From an uncultured Flavobacteriaceae bacterium (GTDB lineage Bacteria > Bacteroidota > Bacteroidia > Flavobacteriales > Flavobacteriaceae), in the NCBI GenBank assembly GCA_947494565.1, contig CANLVG010000002.1, positions 186,001 through 250,000 on the forward strand: a stretch of 64,000 nt of DNA, in the 5' to 3' direction. The notes under the pieces are model-generated. The model did not search any database. It was not told the DNA's origin and worked only from the letters and a program-made list of their open reading frames with translations. This document shows positions 1 to 7,927 of the stretch, piece after piece. A program made the position numbers and the translations under genes. The number at the start of each line of letters is the position of its first letter. The stretch's first letter is position 1.

Positions 1-506
1 TCCGTAGGTGCGACCAACTTTATGTACTCATCCAATTTCTTTGATGCCTCACTGATTCCTGTGATTTTCGTATTGGTCTTGTTTTGTCCAGATTCCGAGG
101 TCTTTGCCAGTGGGGATTTGACAACTTCTTTAATGGATGCTTTGGAGGGGGCATCGAGCGCTTTCTCGATTAATTGTACGATATCATCAGGGGTAAAGGG
201 TTTCGATATATAGTCGAATGCACCTTTCTTCATAGCATCTACCGCTGAGGCTACCTCCGCATAACCCGTCATTAATATCACCTGGGTTTGAGGATTAACG
301 GCTTTGATGTCTCCCAGTAACTGAATGCCGTCATAATCAGGCAAACGAAGGTCTGTCAAAACCAAATCGAAATTCATATTCTTGAATTTTGATTTCGCCT
401 CGGGCGCATTGAAGCTGGTTTGAACGTCGTATCCACGTTTGGTCAAGAAACGCTGCAACATCTGACAGAATGCTGCGTCATCCTCGATAATCAAGATGTT
501 TGGCAT
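1..506 (-). CDS. NtrC-type sigma-54 response regulator (3' part cut off)
   Basis: Reading leftward from ATG at 506, about 168 residues are visible before the window ends. Residues 1-120 form a CheY-like receiver: acidic pocket at residues 8-10 (EDD), phospho-acceptor Asp52 in TDLRLPD, Thr80, and Lys102 in SKPF. A Lys/Ser-rich linker follows, then ITGISEASKKLDEYIKLVAPT, which matches the stretch just before the Walker A loop of sigma-54 activator AAA+ domains. The AAA+ and HTH domains are therefore expected beyond position 1, but I cannot see them. Its sensor kinase is not in the window. The two secreted PepSY-like genes immediately upstream on the same strand are candidate targets. Confident for a receiver; good for NtrC class. 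Confidence 0.85.
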   Translation of the reverse strand, partial: MPNILIIEDDAAFCQMLQRFLTKRGYDVQTSFNAPEAKSKFKNMNFDLVLTDLRLPDYDGIQLLGDIKAVNPQTQVILMTGYAEVASAVDAMKKGAFDYISKPFTPDDIVQLIEKALDAPSKASIKEVVKSPLAKTSESGQNKTNTKITGISEASKKLDEYIKLVAPT

Positions 507-640
507 AAAAACAAAGTAGTTTTATCTATCTACGTAAAATTAGGACATGAGAGCTATCTCGATTCTAAATTTATCATAAAAGATGTCGAAATCAACCTAT
601 TTTTCAACACCATCCAGGACCCGAATCTAGGCACATGTCA

Positions 641-671
641 AAAGAAAAAGACCCCACTTTAGGTAGGGTCT
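641..671 (-). terminator. Hairpin with T-rich tail on minus strand
   Basis: AGACCC (649-654) pairs with GGGTCT (666-671). Read on the minus strand it is followed by a T-rich run (TTTTTCTTTT). It lies between the first PepSY-like gene and the response regulator start, about 60 bp beyond a stronger terminator. It could be a back-up terminator or an attenuator in the leader of the response regulator. Confidence 0.45.
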
Positions 672-728
672 ATTTGCACTGGCGAAGTAAATTCAAATGG
701 TATGATTAGGGGTCAGATTGTTCGATAC

Positions 729-761
729 AAAAAAGAAAGGGAATGTTAAACATTCCCTTTC
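729..761 (-). terminator. Rho-independent terminator of first PepSY-like gene
   Basis: Perfect 11-bp inverted repeat GAAAGGGAATG (735-745) / CATTCCCTTTC (751-761) with a 5-nt loop. On the minus strand it is followed by six Ts (complement of 729-734). It lies 45 bp past the stop of the small secreted gene that ends at 806. Confidence 0.85.
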
Positions 762-805
762 CGACCAAACCAACTTGATACAAAACAAATAACTCAAGTT
801 TACTC

Positions 806-1111
806 TTATAATTCTATCCAGTTACCTTCAGCATCAGCATACAAAGTTCCTGAAGTACCATCTTCCAATGAAACTTCCAACTTGAACTGCTGGGCTTCGT
901 TTACATAAGCCTTATCGATTGTAGCTGTTGGGTAGTTCTTCGCTACCGCCGCCGTTACCGCTTCCGGTAATTCAGCAACCGCCATCTCTGAAAATTCATC
1001 TTGGGTTGCGGCCGCTTCCGTTGCTACTTCTTCAACAGAAGTCTCGGCATCTTGTGCAAACGTGGTCAAACTTCCAAAAGCTAATGCTACTACTACTATT
1101 ATTTTTTTCAT
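806..1111 (-). CDS. Small secreted PepSY-like protein, paralog 1
   Basis: 101 residues from ATG at 1111; an upstream in-frame ATG at 1147 would put charged residues before the signal peptide, so it is less likely. Residues 1-19 are a Sec signal peptide (MKKIIVVVALAFGSLTTFA, then QD). An acidic Ala/Glu-rich stretch follows, then a C-terminal module with LPEAVTAAVAKNYPTATIDKA, Y-V-N-E and LYADAEGNWIEL, the pattern of PepSY-like domains in Bacteroidota exported proteins. It is closely similar along its whole length to the gene at 1421-1726, so the two are tandem duplicates. Function unknown: PepSY domains are proposed to inhibit peptidases or bind ligands in the periplasm. Each copy has its own terminator and upstream region, so they are probably separate transcripts. 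Confidence 0.85.
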   Translation of the reverse strand: MKKIIVVVALAFGSLTTFAQDAETSVEEVATEAAATQDEFSEMAVAELPEAVTAAVAKNYPTATIDKAYVNEAQQFKLEVSLEDGTSGTLYADAEGNWIEL

Positions 1112-1420
1112 GATTTTAATTTTTACGTTCATAATTAAACTTGTCAATTCTATTGAAAATATGATACCAAAACCATTGATTTTTGTAACTCGCTGAATTT
1201 CAAAACATTATTTCCAAGCCTCATTTTTAGCGGTGTATAATTGTGTGTAGTCATCCCGCGAAACGTGTAAAAAGTAAACGAAAGGATCTAGCCAATTTTA
1301 GGAATATCCTTGATAGGATTATCTTGAATTCGGTATTTGAATTAACAAAAAAGCCCTACCAATGAAGGCGGGCTTTAAACAATCAAACTAACTCGTGTAT
1401 ACGTATACGCCGTATACTAA
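1112..1420 (-). promoter_or_regulatory. Upstream region of PepSY-like paralog 1
   Basis: This 309-bp gap holds the terminator of paralog 2 at its right end and the control region of paralog 1. On the minus strand, TGGTATCAT at 1169-1161 lies 58 bp before the ATG and is followed by ATTTTCA, resembling a sigma-54 -24/-12 element with an imperfect -12. Further upstream (1233-1250), TACACAC-like repeats lie about 10 bp apart. A very similar TGG(C/T)ATCAT element and TTACACACT repeats precede paralog 2. No ORF is supported here. Confidence 0.4.
1346..1376 (-). terminator. Rho-independent terminator of second PepSY-like gene
   Basis: AAAGCCC (1350-1356) pairs with GGGCTTT (1370-1376). The minus-strand transcript ends in a run of six Ts (complement of 1347-1352). 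It lies 45 bp downstream of the stop at 1421, the same distance as for paralog 1. Confidence 0.8.
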
Positions 1421-1726
1421 CTACATTTCAATCCAGTTACCTTCGGCATCAGCGTAAAGCTCAACTGCTTCACCATCTTCTTTGGCAACCTCTAATTTGT
1501 ACTGTGCTGCTTCATTCACATAAGCTTTGGAAATTGTCGCACCGGGATGCGCGGCTTCCAATGCTGTGGTAATCGCCTCCGGTAATGCTTCAAGGGCGAT
1601 TTCGGCAAAAGCTTCTTGCTCTTCCATTACTTCAGTTGCTACTGATTCTACCGCAGTTTCTTCTTCTTGTGCAAAAGCAGTCATTGTTCCCAAGGAAAAT
1701 GCTGCCATTAATACTACTTTTTTCAT
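1421..1726 (-). CDS. Small secreted PepSY-like protein, paralog 2
   Basis: 101 residues from ATG at 1726. The signal peptide is MKKVVLMAAFSLGTMTAFA, cleaved before QEEE. An acidic linker rich in Glu/Ala/Val follows, then the PepSY-like module (LPEAITTALEAAHPGATISK, AYVNEAAQYKLEVA, LYADAEGNWIEM). The last 35 residues are nearly identical in pattern to paralog 1 (806-1111), with the same length and cleavage region. Likely periplasmic or secreted; the substrate or partner is unknown. A palindromic array of GTGTGTAA elements lies upstream at 1882-1923. Confidence 0.85.
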   Translation of the reverse strand: MKKVVLMAAFSLGTMTAFAQEEETAVESVATEVMEEQEAFAEIALEALPEAITTALEAAHPGATISKAYVNEAAQYKLEVAKEDGEAVELYADAEGNWIEM

Positions 1727-2041
1727 CTTACAGTGTTTTAAAAAATTAGATTTTATTTGTTTTGAAAATCACTTAGATATATGGGAAAATGATGCCATGT
1801 GGGTTTCCTACCTCTCAAAACACTCAATTATCTGAATATCAGTTTATTAGAAAATAAATGTTTGTGAGCTCATTGTATAGCAGTGTGTAATTAAACAGAA
1901 AAGTGTGTAAGTCTTACACACTTTAATTTCAGCGAGGTATTGAGGGACAGGGAGTTATACTATAAATTCTATCTTCTCGGGCGGGTCTAAAATTGATTGG
2001 GACCGAACTCGATCAAATGCCTGAAGTTCGCTATGCCTGTT
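1727..2041 (-). promoter_or_regulatory. Upstream region of PepSY-like paralog 2 with palindromic array
   Basis: 315-bp gap with no supportable ORF. AAGTGTGTAAG (1901-1911) and its exact reverse complement (1913-1923) flank a single T: a perfect 11-1-11 palindrome. A further AGTGTGTAA copy lies at 1882-1890, exactly 20 bp from the copy at 1902-1910. On the minus strand a sigma-54-like element TGGCATCAT starts at 1797, 71 bp before the ATG. The palindrome is thus about 115 bp upstream of the putative -24 box, a typical place for an enhancer bound by an NtrC-family activator. Assignment to such an activator is inference. Confidence 0.5.
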
Positions 2042-3583
2042 CTAGCTGACCTGATGAGAGGGCTTAAGTAAATCGTTCACGGTTTTTACAGGATTAAAAG
2101 TGGCTGAAGCTACCTCAACAAAAAGCGTGTTCCAAAAGGCCATTCCCCCATTCCAGAGCCCTGGAAGTTCAAGTGCCTTCAAATCTTTACCATCTTTCGT
2201 CTTTGCCGTAATGAAGCCTTGCTTATGATCGACGAAATTTAAAAGATTATACTTCTTTCCTTGAAAGTCGCGCACCCCACAAACCAAATCAACCGGATTA
2301 AAGTGCGTAGCGTTCTTTAAGATGCCCATTTGTGCGTCATCGGCCGTATCGATTTGGGCGGACTCGATAATCTGTAACGAAACATTTCCGTTGGCATCCT
2401 TAATCCAAAATGGCCCTCCACCGGGTTCTCCTTCATTTTTGACCATCCCACAAATTCGAATAGGACGATTGATTTTATCCTTTAATACCTTCACCTTGTT
2501 TTCAGTAGTCAAAGAATCATAGGTGTTCGAAAAACGAACGTTTAAATTCTCCTCTAGAAAGTCCTTGATTTCCCCCAAATGAGCGTCACTGACTTGATGG
2601 GCCTCCAATAACTTGGCATAGGCGAAGGTTTTTTTCTGCATTTTCATCAATAAGCCCGCCAACACTTTTTTACTGTGTGTAACCGCGGCCGTATTTTCAG
2701 GAACAACCACATTATCGATATTCTTGATAAAAATGATATCGGTATCCTGTTCATTGAGGTTTTCTATAAGGGCTCCATGACCACCTGGTCGGAACAATAA
2801 GGAACCGTCCTCGTTACGAAAGGGCGTATTATCCATATTCACGGCAATGGTATCCGTAGAAGCCTTTTGATAGGAATAGTCTACGTCAAAGGCTGTATCC
2901 GTTGCCGCTGACACACTTTCCCTTACGGTATTATACTCGGATGAAAATAGTTGCGTATGTTGCTCCGATATCGTGAAATGCAGCATTGCCCTACCGGCCG
3001 ATTTCGCGTAATTGGCCCCTTCTTTCAAATGTTCTTCAAACGGCGTAGCAGTATGCTCTCCATACTTGTGAAAAGGCAATAATCCTTTGGGATAAAAACC
3101 ATAGTTCAACGCATTATCGGAGAGCAGTTCCTTTACGAAAAGGTAGACCTCCTCGTCATCTGAATTCGCTTCACCCGAAATTCTATTTTGAACTAGATCA
3201 TAGAAAGGGAAGTTTTGGCGGTGCTGCGAAAATTGTTTCATGGCGGAATCCCCTGTTCGGTCTATATAGGCAGCCATACTTTCTTCGGACGGATCATAGG
3301 CATCCAAAAAGTTGAAAAGTGCTTTGAACATCCGGGATGCTGCCCCCGAGGCCGGAACAAATTTCAGTAGGGAAAGATTGTTTTTTGATTCCTCGAAAGT
3401 CTTGATCAAATCCGCTTCATCCGCAGAGGAAAACTTTGAAATTCCATCGCCAACAATGGCTGCTTTTTCCAAATCAACGAAGGGAATACCTTCTTTGAAG
3501 GTTTCAATTTGGGCATTGACTTTTTCACGTGATATGCCCTTTTGTTCCAATGTACGTAAGTCGTTTTCTGAAATTCCACTCAT
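2042..3583 (-). CDS. DUF4301 family protein, pyrophosphorylase-like
   Basis: 513 residues, no signal peptide or membrane segment. It matches the DUF4301 family of Bacteroidota. Motifs suggest a GT-A nucleotidyltransferase fold like UDP-sugar pyrophosphorylases: PASGAASRMFK (78-88) in place of the usual glycine-rich nucleotide loop, FTISEQHTQLF (203-213), RPGGHGALIENL (265-276) resembling the PDGNGG loop, and FIKNIDN (285-291) resembling the VDN metal site. Last gene of an overlapping operon: its ATG overlaps the stop of the NadR-type kinase gene by 4 bp. The operon suggests a role linked to nicotinamide riboside or nucleotide metabolism. Family call is confident; the enzymatic role is inference. 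Confidence 0.8.
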   Translation of the reverse strand: MSGISENDLRTLEQKGISREKVNAQIETFKEGIPFVDLEKAAIVGDGISKFSSADEADLIKTFEESKNNLSLLKFVPASGAASRMFKALFNFLDAYDPSEESMAAYIDRTGDSAMKQFSQHRQNFPFYDLVQNRISGEANSDDEEVYLFVKELLSDNALNYGFYPKGLLPFHKYGEHTATPFEEHLKEGANYAKSAGRAMLHFTISEQHTQLFSSEYNTVRESVSAATDTAFDVDYSYQKASTDTIAVNMDNTPFRNEDGSLLFRPGGHGALIENLNEQDTDIIFIKNIDNVVVPENTAAVTHSKKVLAGLLMKMQKKTFAYAKLLEAHQVSDAHLGEIKDFLEENLNVRFSNTYDSLTTENKVKVLKDKINRPIRICGMVKNEGEPGGGPFWIKDANGNVSLQIIESAQIDTADDAQMGILKNATHFNPVDLVCGVRDFQGKKYNLLNFVDHKQGFITAKTKDGKDLKALELPGLWNGGMAFWNTLFVEVASATFNPVKTVNDLLKPSHQVS

Positions 3584-4143
3584 TTTTTCAATAGTTTATC
3601 AATGTGTTCCACTGCAGTTTCCAAGCGTTTCTTTTTCCCTCCTTTTACAAGTATATAATTACGATGGTACTTTTCCAAAGTATTTTTAAAATAGGCAAAC
3701 ATTTCTTGACGTTGATTGGGCTTGTCCCTCAAGTCATCGCCTTCCCAAGGCACATCGATATAGGTTAAAATGTACAGATCGTAATGGTTTTCAAGAGCGA
3801 ACTTCTCCAGAACAGGGTCGCAATGTCCAACGTAATAGGCTTCAGAGTATACTTTTGTCTCCAACAGATCCGTATCACAGATAAGCACATCCGTAGCTTT
3901 CTTTGTCAATTTATTTTCCAGAAGCATTTGTCCGGCAGCAATAGGTAGCAGATCATGGGGCTCACAGGTCTTCCGTTCGTTATTCCACTTATCCTGTAAA
4001 TACTCACGCGCATATTCGGGAACCCATACGGTGTGATAATGTCGGGCGAGCTGTTCGGAAAGGGTCGTTTTTCCGGTCGATTCAGGGCCGAACAAAACCA
4101 CTTTTACGATATCTGAAGGCTCTTGTCTATACTTTTTTTCCAT
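3580..4143 (-). CDS. NadR-type ribosylnicotinamide kinase-like ATPase
   Basis: 187 residues from ATG at 4143; a longer frame starts at 4293, but its first 50 codons lie inside pnuC and do not look like this family. Walker A is GPESTGKTT near residues 17-25, followed by LSEQLARHY, VPEYAREYL and a CDTDLLETKVY segment typical of the C-terminal kinase domain of NadR. The N-terminal NMN adenylyltransferase domain of bifunctional NadR is absent. The expected reaction is ATP-dependent phosphorylation of nicotinamide riboside to NMN, trapping substrate brought in by PnuC. The start overlaps pnuC by 40 bp and the stop overlaps DUF4301 by 4 bp. Confidence 0.85.
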   Translation of the reverse strand: MEKKYRQEPSDIVKVVLFGPESTGKTTLSEQLARHYHTVWVPEYAREYLQDKWNNERKTCEPHDLLPIAAGQMLLENKLTKKATDVLICDTDLLETKVYSEAYYVGHCDPVLEKFALENHYDLYILTYIDVPWEGDDLRDKPNQRQEMFAYFKNTLEKYHRNYILVKGGKKKRLETAVEHIDKLLKK

Positions 4144-4736
4144 GCAACATACGCCTGAATAGCGAGTACGGTAAAGATAACATATTGTAAGGACAGCATA
4201 CCCCAACCACGATAGGCATATAAGGGTATGGTAATCAAATCGGCGATAATCCAAAGGGTCCAATTCTCCAACTTCTTCAAAGCCATATACCACATCGCGG
4301 TAAAGAAGAGGCCAGAGGTAAAAATATCGATATAGTTCGAAGGCGCAATTTCATAGCCAAATACGCGATATACTCCGAAGTTGATGGCCATGGTCGCCAA
4401 AAATAAACCTACGCCTATGCCTTTTTCCTTAGGGGTCGTTCTTGAAATTTGCACTACTTTTTGATTGTCTTTTTTCCGAGACCAGTTCCACCAGCCATAT
4501 ATACTCATGGCCGACCAATAGAAATTCATCATCATATCGCCCAATAGCCCGTCACGAAAAAAAAGGTATACGGTGATTACCGTGGCCACCAGCCCGGTCG
4601 GATATACTAAAATATTCTCCTTTTTCGCGTACCAGACACTCAAAATACCGGTAAAGAAAACAATGCCCTCGAGTATGATGATATAGGTTTCCTTTCCACG
4701 ATACGCATCGAGGAAAAAATCAAAAATGTGGTTCAT
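4104..4736 (-). CDS. pnuC: PnuC-family nicotinamide riboside transporter
   Basis: 210 residues with about seven hydrophobic segments and the PnuC signatures YIIILEGIVFFTGILSVWYAK, GLLGDMMMNFYW, SIYGWWNW and WIIADLITIPLYAYRG. PnuC proteins are facilitators for nicotinamide riboside, and relatives (PnuT, PnuX) carry thiamine or riboflavin. The NadR-type kinase in the same overlapping operon favours nicotinamide riboside. The first gene, however, belongs to the thiamine-binding YqgV/MTH1187 family, so thiamine cannot be excluded. No TPP riboswitch is apparent upstream. Confidence 0.9.
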   Translation of the reverse strand: MNHIFDFFLDAYRGKETYIIILEGIVFFTGILSVWYAKKENILVYPTGLVATVITVYLFFRDGLLGDMMMNFYWSAMSIYGWWNWSRKKDNQKVVQISRTTPKEKGIGVGLFLATMAINFGVYRVFGYEIAPSNYIDIFTSGLFFTAMWYMALKKLENWTLWIIADLITIPLYAYRGWGMLSLQYVIFTVLAIQAYVAWKKSIDKSLQIS

Positions 4737-4980
4737 AATCGCTACGGTCGGTTTTTACGATCTTCATAAACAATAGCCCTTTATCCATTAATTCAAAGGC
4801 CGTTTTTATTTCGGCGTTCAACACACCCATTACGGTGTCGTAGTTACCATACACTTGAGTACTCAAGGGATTTTCCATCACGGTCAAGCCCGAACTTCTC
4901 AACTTTTTGATGAAAGCTATAATGTGATCTTCAAAATCATTTTGTAAAGGGGAGAATGTCAATTCTATTGAGATATTCAT
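4720..4980 (-). CDS. Thiamine-binding (YqgV/MTH1187)-like small protein
   Basis: 86 residues, ferredoxin-like pattern, no signal peptide. Sequence features ISIELTFSPLQNDF, SSGLTVMENPLSTQVYGNYDTVM and MDKGLLFMKIVKTDRSDY match the thiamine-binding / MTH1187 family (PF01910). The usual role is cytoplasmic binding of thiamine or a related ligand. First gene of the four-gene operon; its stop lies 17 bp inside pnuC, so translation is probably coupled. Its place with a PnuC transporter suggests it binds or buffers the imported vitamin. Confidence 0.75.
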   Translation of the reverse strand: MNISIELTFSPLQNDFEDHIIAFIKKLRSSGLTVMENPLSTQVYGNYDTVMGVLNAEIKTAFELMDKGLLFMKIVKTDRSDYEPHF

Positions 4981-5059
4981 ATATCAAGGTTCAAAAAAAG
5001 TGTTCAATATCAGTATGAAAAACAGGGCTCATTTGAATACGAATGGCCTTTGTCATTTC

Positions 5060-5692
5060 TTAGGTATTGTGTGCATATACTAAGGTAAACTCTTCAAATT
5101 CCATAAAGGAAATGACATATTCGGAGCGTTGCCCTTTATAGAGAATCTCTCCGCGCGTTCGGGTATCCGTCAATGAAAAATCGGTGATGCTGATATGGTG
5201 TAAAAAACTAAGTCCGGGTTCGGCATATATTTTATACAAAGCCTCCTTACAGCCCCAAACAATGGTCAATTTACGTATCAAAGCCTCGGTATTGGCAATA
5301 GTCCGGTATTCGGATATCGGAGTAAATTTATGGGCAATCCTGAGTATTTTGTCACGTTGTTTTTCAATATCGATGCCTACTTCATACATATCACTAACAA
5401 TGATACCGGTAAAATGATTCGAGTGGGTAATCGATATTCGTTTACCATCCTTTAAGTGTGGTTTACCATGATCATCATAGTACAGATCGGCGTCTACATA
5501 GCCAGCTTCGGCCATCAAATGACGAATACTGAGAAAGCCTCTGCGGTGCATCTCTGATTTCATCCCATGCATACGCTGCTGACAATGTTCAGTAAGCGTG
5601 ACGTCTTTCGCAAGGGCAGCCTCCGTTTCTTCAATTTTCCAAAGGTACACCGTGGTACTTGGGCCAACCGTTAATGTATTGTAAAGCGGCAT
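5060..5692 (-). CDS. 4'-phosphopantetheinyl transferase superfamily protein
   Basis: 210 residues. Contains both Sfp-type signatures: GIDIE (106-110; metal ligands Asp108 and Glu110) and WGCKEALYK (146-154; Glu150 and Lys154). It transfers the phosphopantetheine arm of CoA to a serine of acyl- or peptidyl-carrier proteins. The size fits the single-chain Sfp/HetI group rather than AcpS, so it may serve fatty acid ACP as well as secondary carriers. It is divergent from ahcY; only 85 bp separates the two start codons, and the ahcY -33 element touches its start. Confidence 0.9.
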   Translation of the reverse strand: MPLYNTLTVGPSTTVYLWKIEETEAALAKDVTLTEHCQQRMHGMKSEMHRRGFLSIRHLMAEAGYVDADLYYDDHGKPHLKDGKRISITHSNHFTGIIVSDMYEVGIDIEKQRDKILRIAHKFTPISEYRTIANTEALIRKLTIVWGCKEALYKIYAEPGLSFLHHISITDFSLTDTRTRGEILYKGQRSEYVISFMEFEEFTLVYAHNT

Positions 5693-5693
5693 T

Positions 5694-5721
5694 TTGTTCT
5701 TCTATAGTTTTTGTACCTTTG
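5694..5721 (+). promoter_or_regulatory. Flavobacterial promoter of ahcY
   Basis: TTG at 5694-5696, 17-bp spacer, TACCTTTG at 5714-5721, matching the Bacteroidota -33 TTG / -7 TAnnTTTG consensus. It lies 57 bp before the ahcY ATG, with the -33 element next to the divergent start codon at 5692. Confidence 0.65.
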
Positions 5722-5777
5722 CAAGCGCAAAAAGACCAGGAATCACTGGTACAACGAAAGTAAATATAAAAAAGAAT

Positions 5778-7094
5778 ATGAGCACGCAAACCCTTCCTTA
5801 CGTACCGTATAAAGTAAAAGACATTTCCCTCGCTGACTGGGGACGGAAAGAAATCAATTTGGCCGAAGCCGAAATGCCAGGATTAATGGCGCTTCGTGAG
5901 GAGTACGGTTCCGAACAACCACTCAAAGGTACGCGCATTGCGGGATGCCTGCACATGACCATTCAAACAGCGGTTTTAATAGAGACCTTGGTAGCACTCG
6001 GCGCGGAGGTCACCTGGAGTTCTTGTAATATTTTCTCCACTCAAGACCACGCCGCGGCAGCCATTGCAGCAGCTGGAATTCCGGTATACGCTTGGAAAGG
6101 AATGAACGAGGAAGAATTCGATTGGTGTATCGAACAGACGTTGTTTTTTGGGGAAGAGCGCCAGCCTTTGAATATGATTCTGGATGATGGAGGTGATCTG
6201 ACCAATATGGTTTTAGACACCTACCCTGAATTGGCTGCAGGAATCAAAGGGCTTTCAGAAGAAACCACTACAGGAGTTCACCGCTTATACGAACGCGTAA
6301 AAAACGGAACCCTGCCAATGCCGGCGATTAATGTAAACGATTCGGTAACCAAGTCTAAATTCGATAATAAATACGGTTGTCGTGAAAGCGCGGTAGATGC
6401 TATTCGAAGGGCAACGGATACCATGTTGGCGGGCAAACAAGTTGTGGTGGCAGGTTATGGAGATGTGGGTAAGGGTACCGCCGCTTCATTTCGAGGGGCC
6501 GGGGCCATCATCACCGTGACCGAAATCGATCCTATTTGTGCCCTACAGGCCTGTATGGATGGTTATGAGGTAAAACGATTAGAAAGCGTATTGCACAAGG
6601 CCGATGTGGTCATCACTACTACAGGAAATAAGGATATCATTCAAGGGGAGCACTTCAAAGCAATGAAAGACAAAGTCATTGTCTGTAATATCGGTCACTT
6701 CGATAATGAAATAGATATGGCCTGGTTGAATGAAAACTATGGCAGCACCAAAGACGAAATAAAACCACAGGTAGACAAATATACCATTGAAGGGAAAGAC
6801 ATCATTGTCTTGGCAGAAGGACGTCTGGTCAACTTAGGGTGCGCAACTGGCCACCCAAGTTTTGTGATGAGTAATTCCTTCACCAACCAGACCTTGGCGC
6901 AAATCGAACTATGGAAAAATAGTGACAACTATAAGAATGAGGTATACATGCTGCCAAAGCACTTAGATGAAAAGGTAGCCAAGTTACACCTATCTCGCCT
7001 TGGGGCAGAGCTTACCGAATTACGACAAGATCAAGCGGAATATATCGGGGTAACTGTAGAAGGGCCCTTCAAGCCTGAATATTACAGGTACTAG
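5778..7094 (+). CDS. ahcY: Adenosylhomocysteinase
   Basis: 438 residues from ATG at 5778; the longer frame from 5694 includes the promoter and is rejected. Hydrolyses S-adenosylhomocysteine to adenosine and homocysteine, removing the inhibitory product of methyltransferases. Clear family blocks: [70 protein letters not shown] (substrate Lys and Asn), NAD loop GYGDVGKG, and the C-terminal KPEYYRY that closes over NAD. Cytosolic homotetramer in known members. Monocistronic, with promoter and terminator visible. Confidence 0.97.
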   Translation: MSTQTLPYVPYKVKDISLADWGRKEINLAEAEMPGLMALREEYGSEQPLKGTRIAGCLHMTIQTAVLIETLVALGAEVTWSSCNIFSTQDHAAAAIAAAGIPVYAWKGMNEEEFDWCIEQTLFFGEERQPLNMILDDGGDLTNMVLDTYPELAAGIKGLSEETTTGVHRLYERVKNGTLPMPAINVNDSVTKSKFDNKYGCRESAVDAIRRATDTMLAGKQVVVAGYGDVGKGTAASFRGAGAIITVTEIDPICALQACMDGYEVKRLESVLHKADVVITTTGNKDIIQGEHFKAMKDKVIVCNIGHFDNEIDMAWLNENYGSTKDEIKPQVDKYTIEGKDIIVLAEGRLVNLGCATGHPSFVMSNSFTNQTLAQIELWKNSDNYKNEVYMLPKHLDEKVAKLHLSRLGAELTELRQDQAEYIGVTVEGPFKPEYYRY

Positions 7095-7118
7095 ACAAGG
7101 CCTTATTAGGCTTCGAGA

Positions 7119-7144
7119 CCCTCACCAATCGTGAGGGTTTTTTT
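7119..7144 (+). terminator. Terminator of ahcY
   Basis: CCCTCAC (7119-7125) pairs with GTGAGGG (7131-7137) across a 5-nt loop and is followed by seven Ts. It ends 3 bp before the stop of the convergent LytTR regulator gene. Confidence 0.85.
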
Positions 7145-7146
7145 AG

Positions 7147-7905
7147 CTACATATCGAGCCATTTTTTAAACTTCGTAGTCCGTTCTCGAGAGACGATTAC
7201 CTGTTCTTCGACCTTGGGTAATATCTTGAGCTTCAATCGACTGTTGAAATAGGTGTGGATTTCCTCCACAGAATTGACCGAGACCATAAACTTACGGTTG
7301 ATCCTAAAAAACTGAACAGGATTCAATATCTCCTCCAACTGATCTAGGGAATACTCAACAGGATAGGCCTGACCTGTAAACATATGAAGAAAAATCAACC
7401 CCTCATTCGATTTAAAATAGGCAATATCCGAAACGTTGAACGATTTGAACTGATTACCCACCTTCACCATAAAACGATGTTTGTACTCTTTTTGAAATAG
7501 GTTACGGATCTGTTCGAGATTTTGATTGTCCCATACTTTTGGCGAAGTCCCATTGGTCCTTCGAAACTTGGACAAGGCTGTGCGGAGATCGTTCTTGTCG
7601 ATAGGCTTTAAGAGGTAATCCAATCCATTGTACTTAAAACCTCGAATCGCATACTCGTTATAAGCGGTCGTAAAAATGACAGGTGGATGCTCTTGCAACT
7701 GATCTAAAATATCAAACCCATAACCATCATTGAGTTGGATATCCAAGAAAATCAATTGCGGCAAAGGATTGTCCTTAAACCATGCTAAACCATTTTCCAC
7801 GGAAGTAAGTTGCCCTACGATTTCAATTTCAGGCGCTAGCTCTGAGATCAGCTGGGCCAACCTTCTAGAGGCGATATGTTCGTCTTCAACGATAACAGCT
7901 TTCAA
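7147..7905 (-). CDS. LytTR-family response regulator
   Basis: 252 residues. The receiver domain covers about 1-120, with acidic residues EDE at 7-9 and phospho-acceptor Asp55 in FLDIQLNDGYG, plus Lys102-region KPIDK. A LytTR DNA-binding domain follows from about residue 145 (FMVKVGNQFKSFNVSDIAYFKSNEG, FFRINRKFMVSVNSVEEI, ending in VSRERTTKFKKWLDM). It lies 22 bp after the sensor kinase stop on the same strand, so the two form one transcript. Targets are unknown; the divergent TonB-dependent receptor is the nearest candidate. Confidence 0.93.
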   Translation of the reverse strand: MKAVIVEDEHIASRRLAQLISELAPEIEIVGQLTSVENGLAWFKDNPLPQLIFLDIQLNDGYGFDILDQLQEHPPVIFTTAYNEYAIRGFKYNGLDYLLKPIDKNDLRTALSKFRRTNGTSPKVWDNQNLEQIRNLFQKEYKHRFMVKVGNQFKSFNVSDIAYFKSNEGLIFLHMFTGQAYPVEYSLDQLEEILNPVQFFRINRKFMVSVNSVEEIHTYFNSRLKLKILPKVEEQVIVSRERTTKFKKWLDM

Positions 7906-7927
7906 ATCATAGGTCTTTTTAGTATAT

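Noticed and set aside
4981-5059. Possible TPP riboswitch before the thiamine-binding/PnuC operon
   Set aside because: The gap is only 79 bp and shows none of the conserved THI-box sequence; the next gene starts within it.
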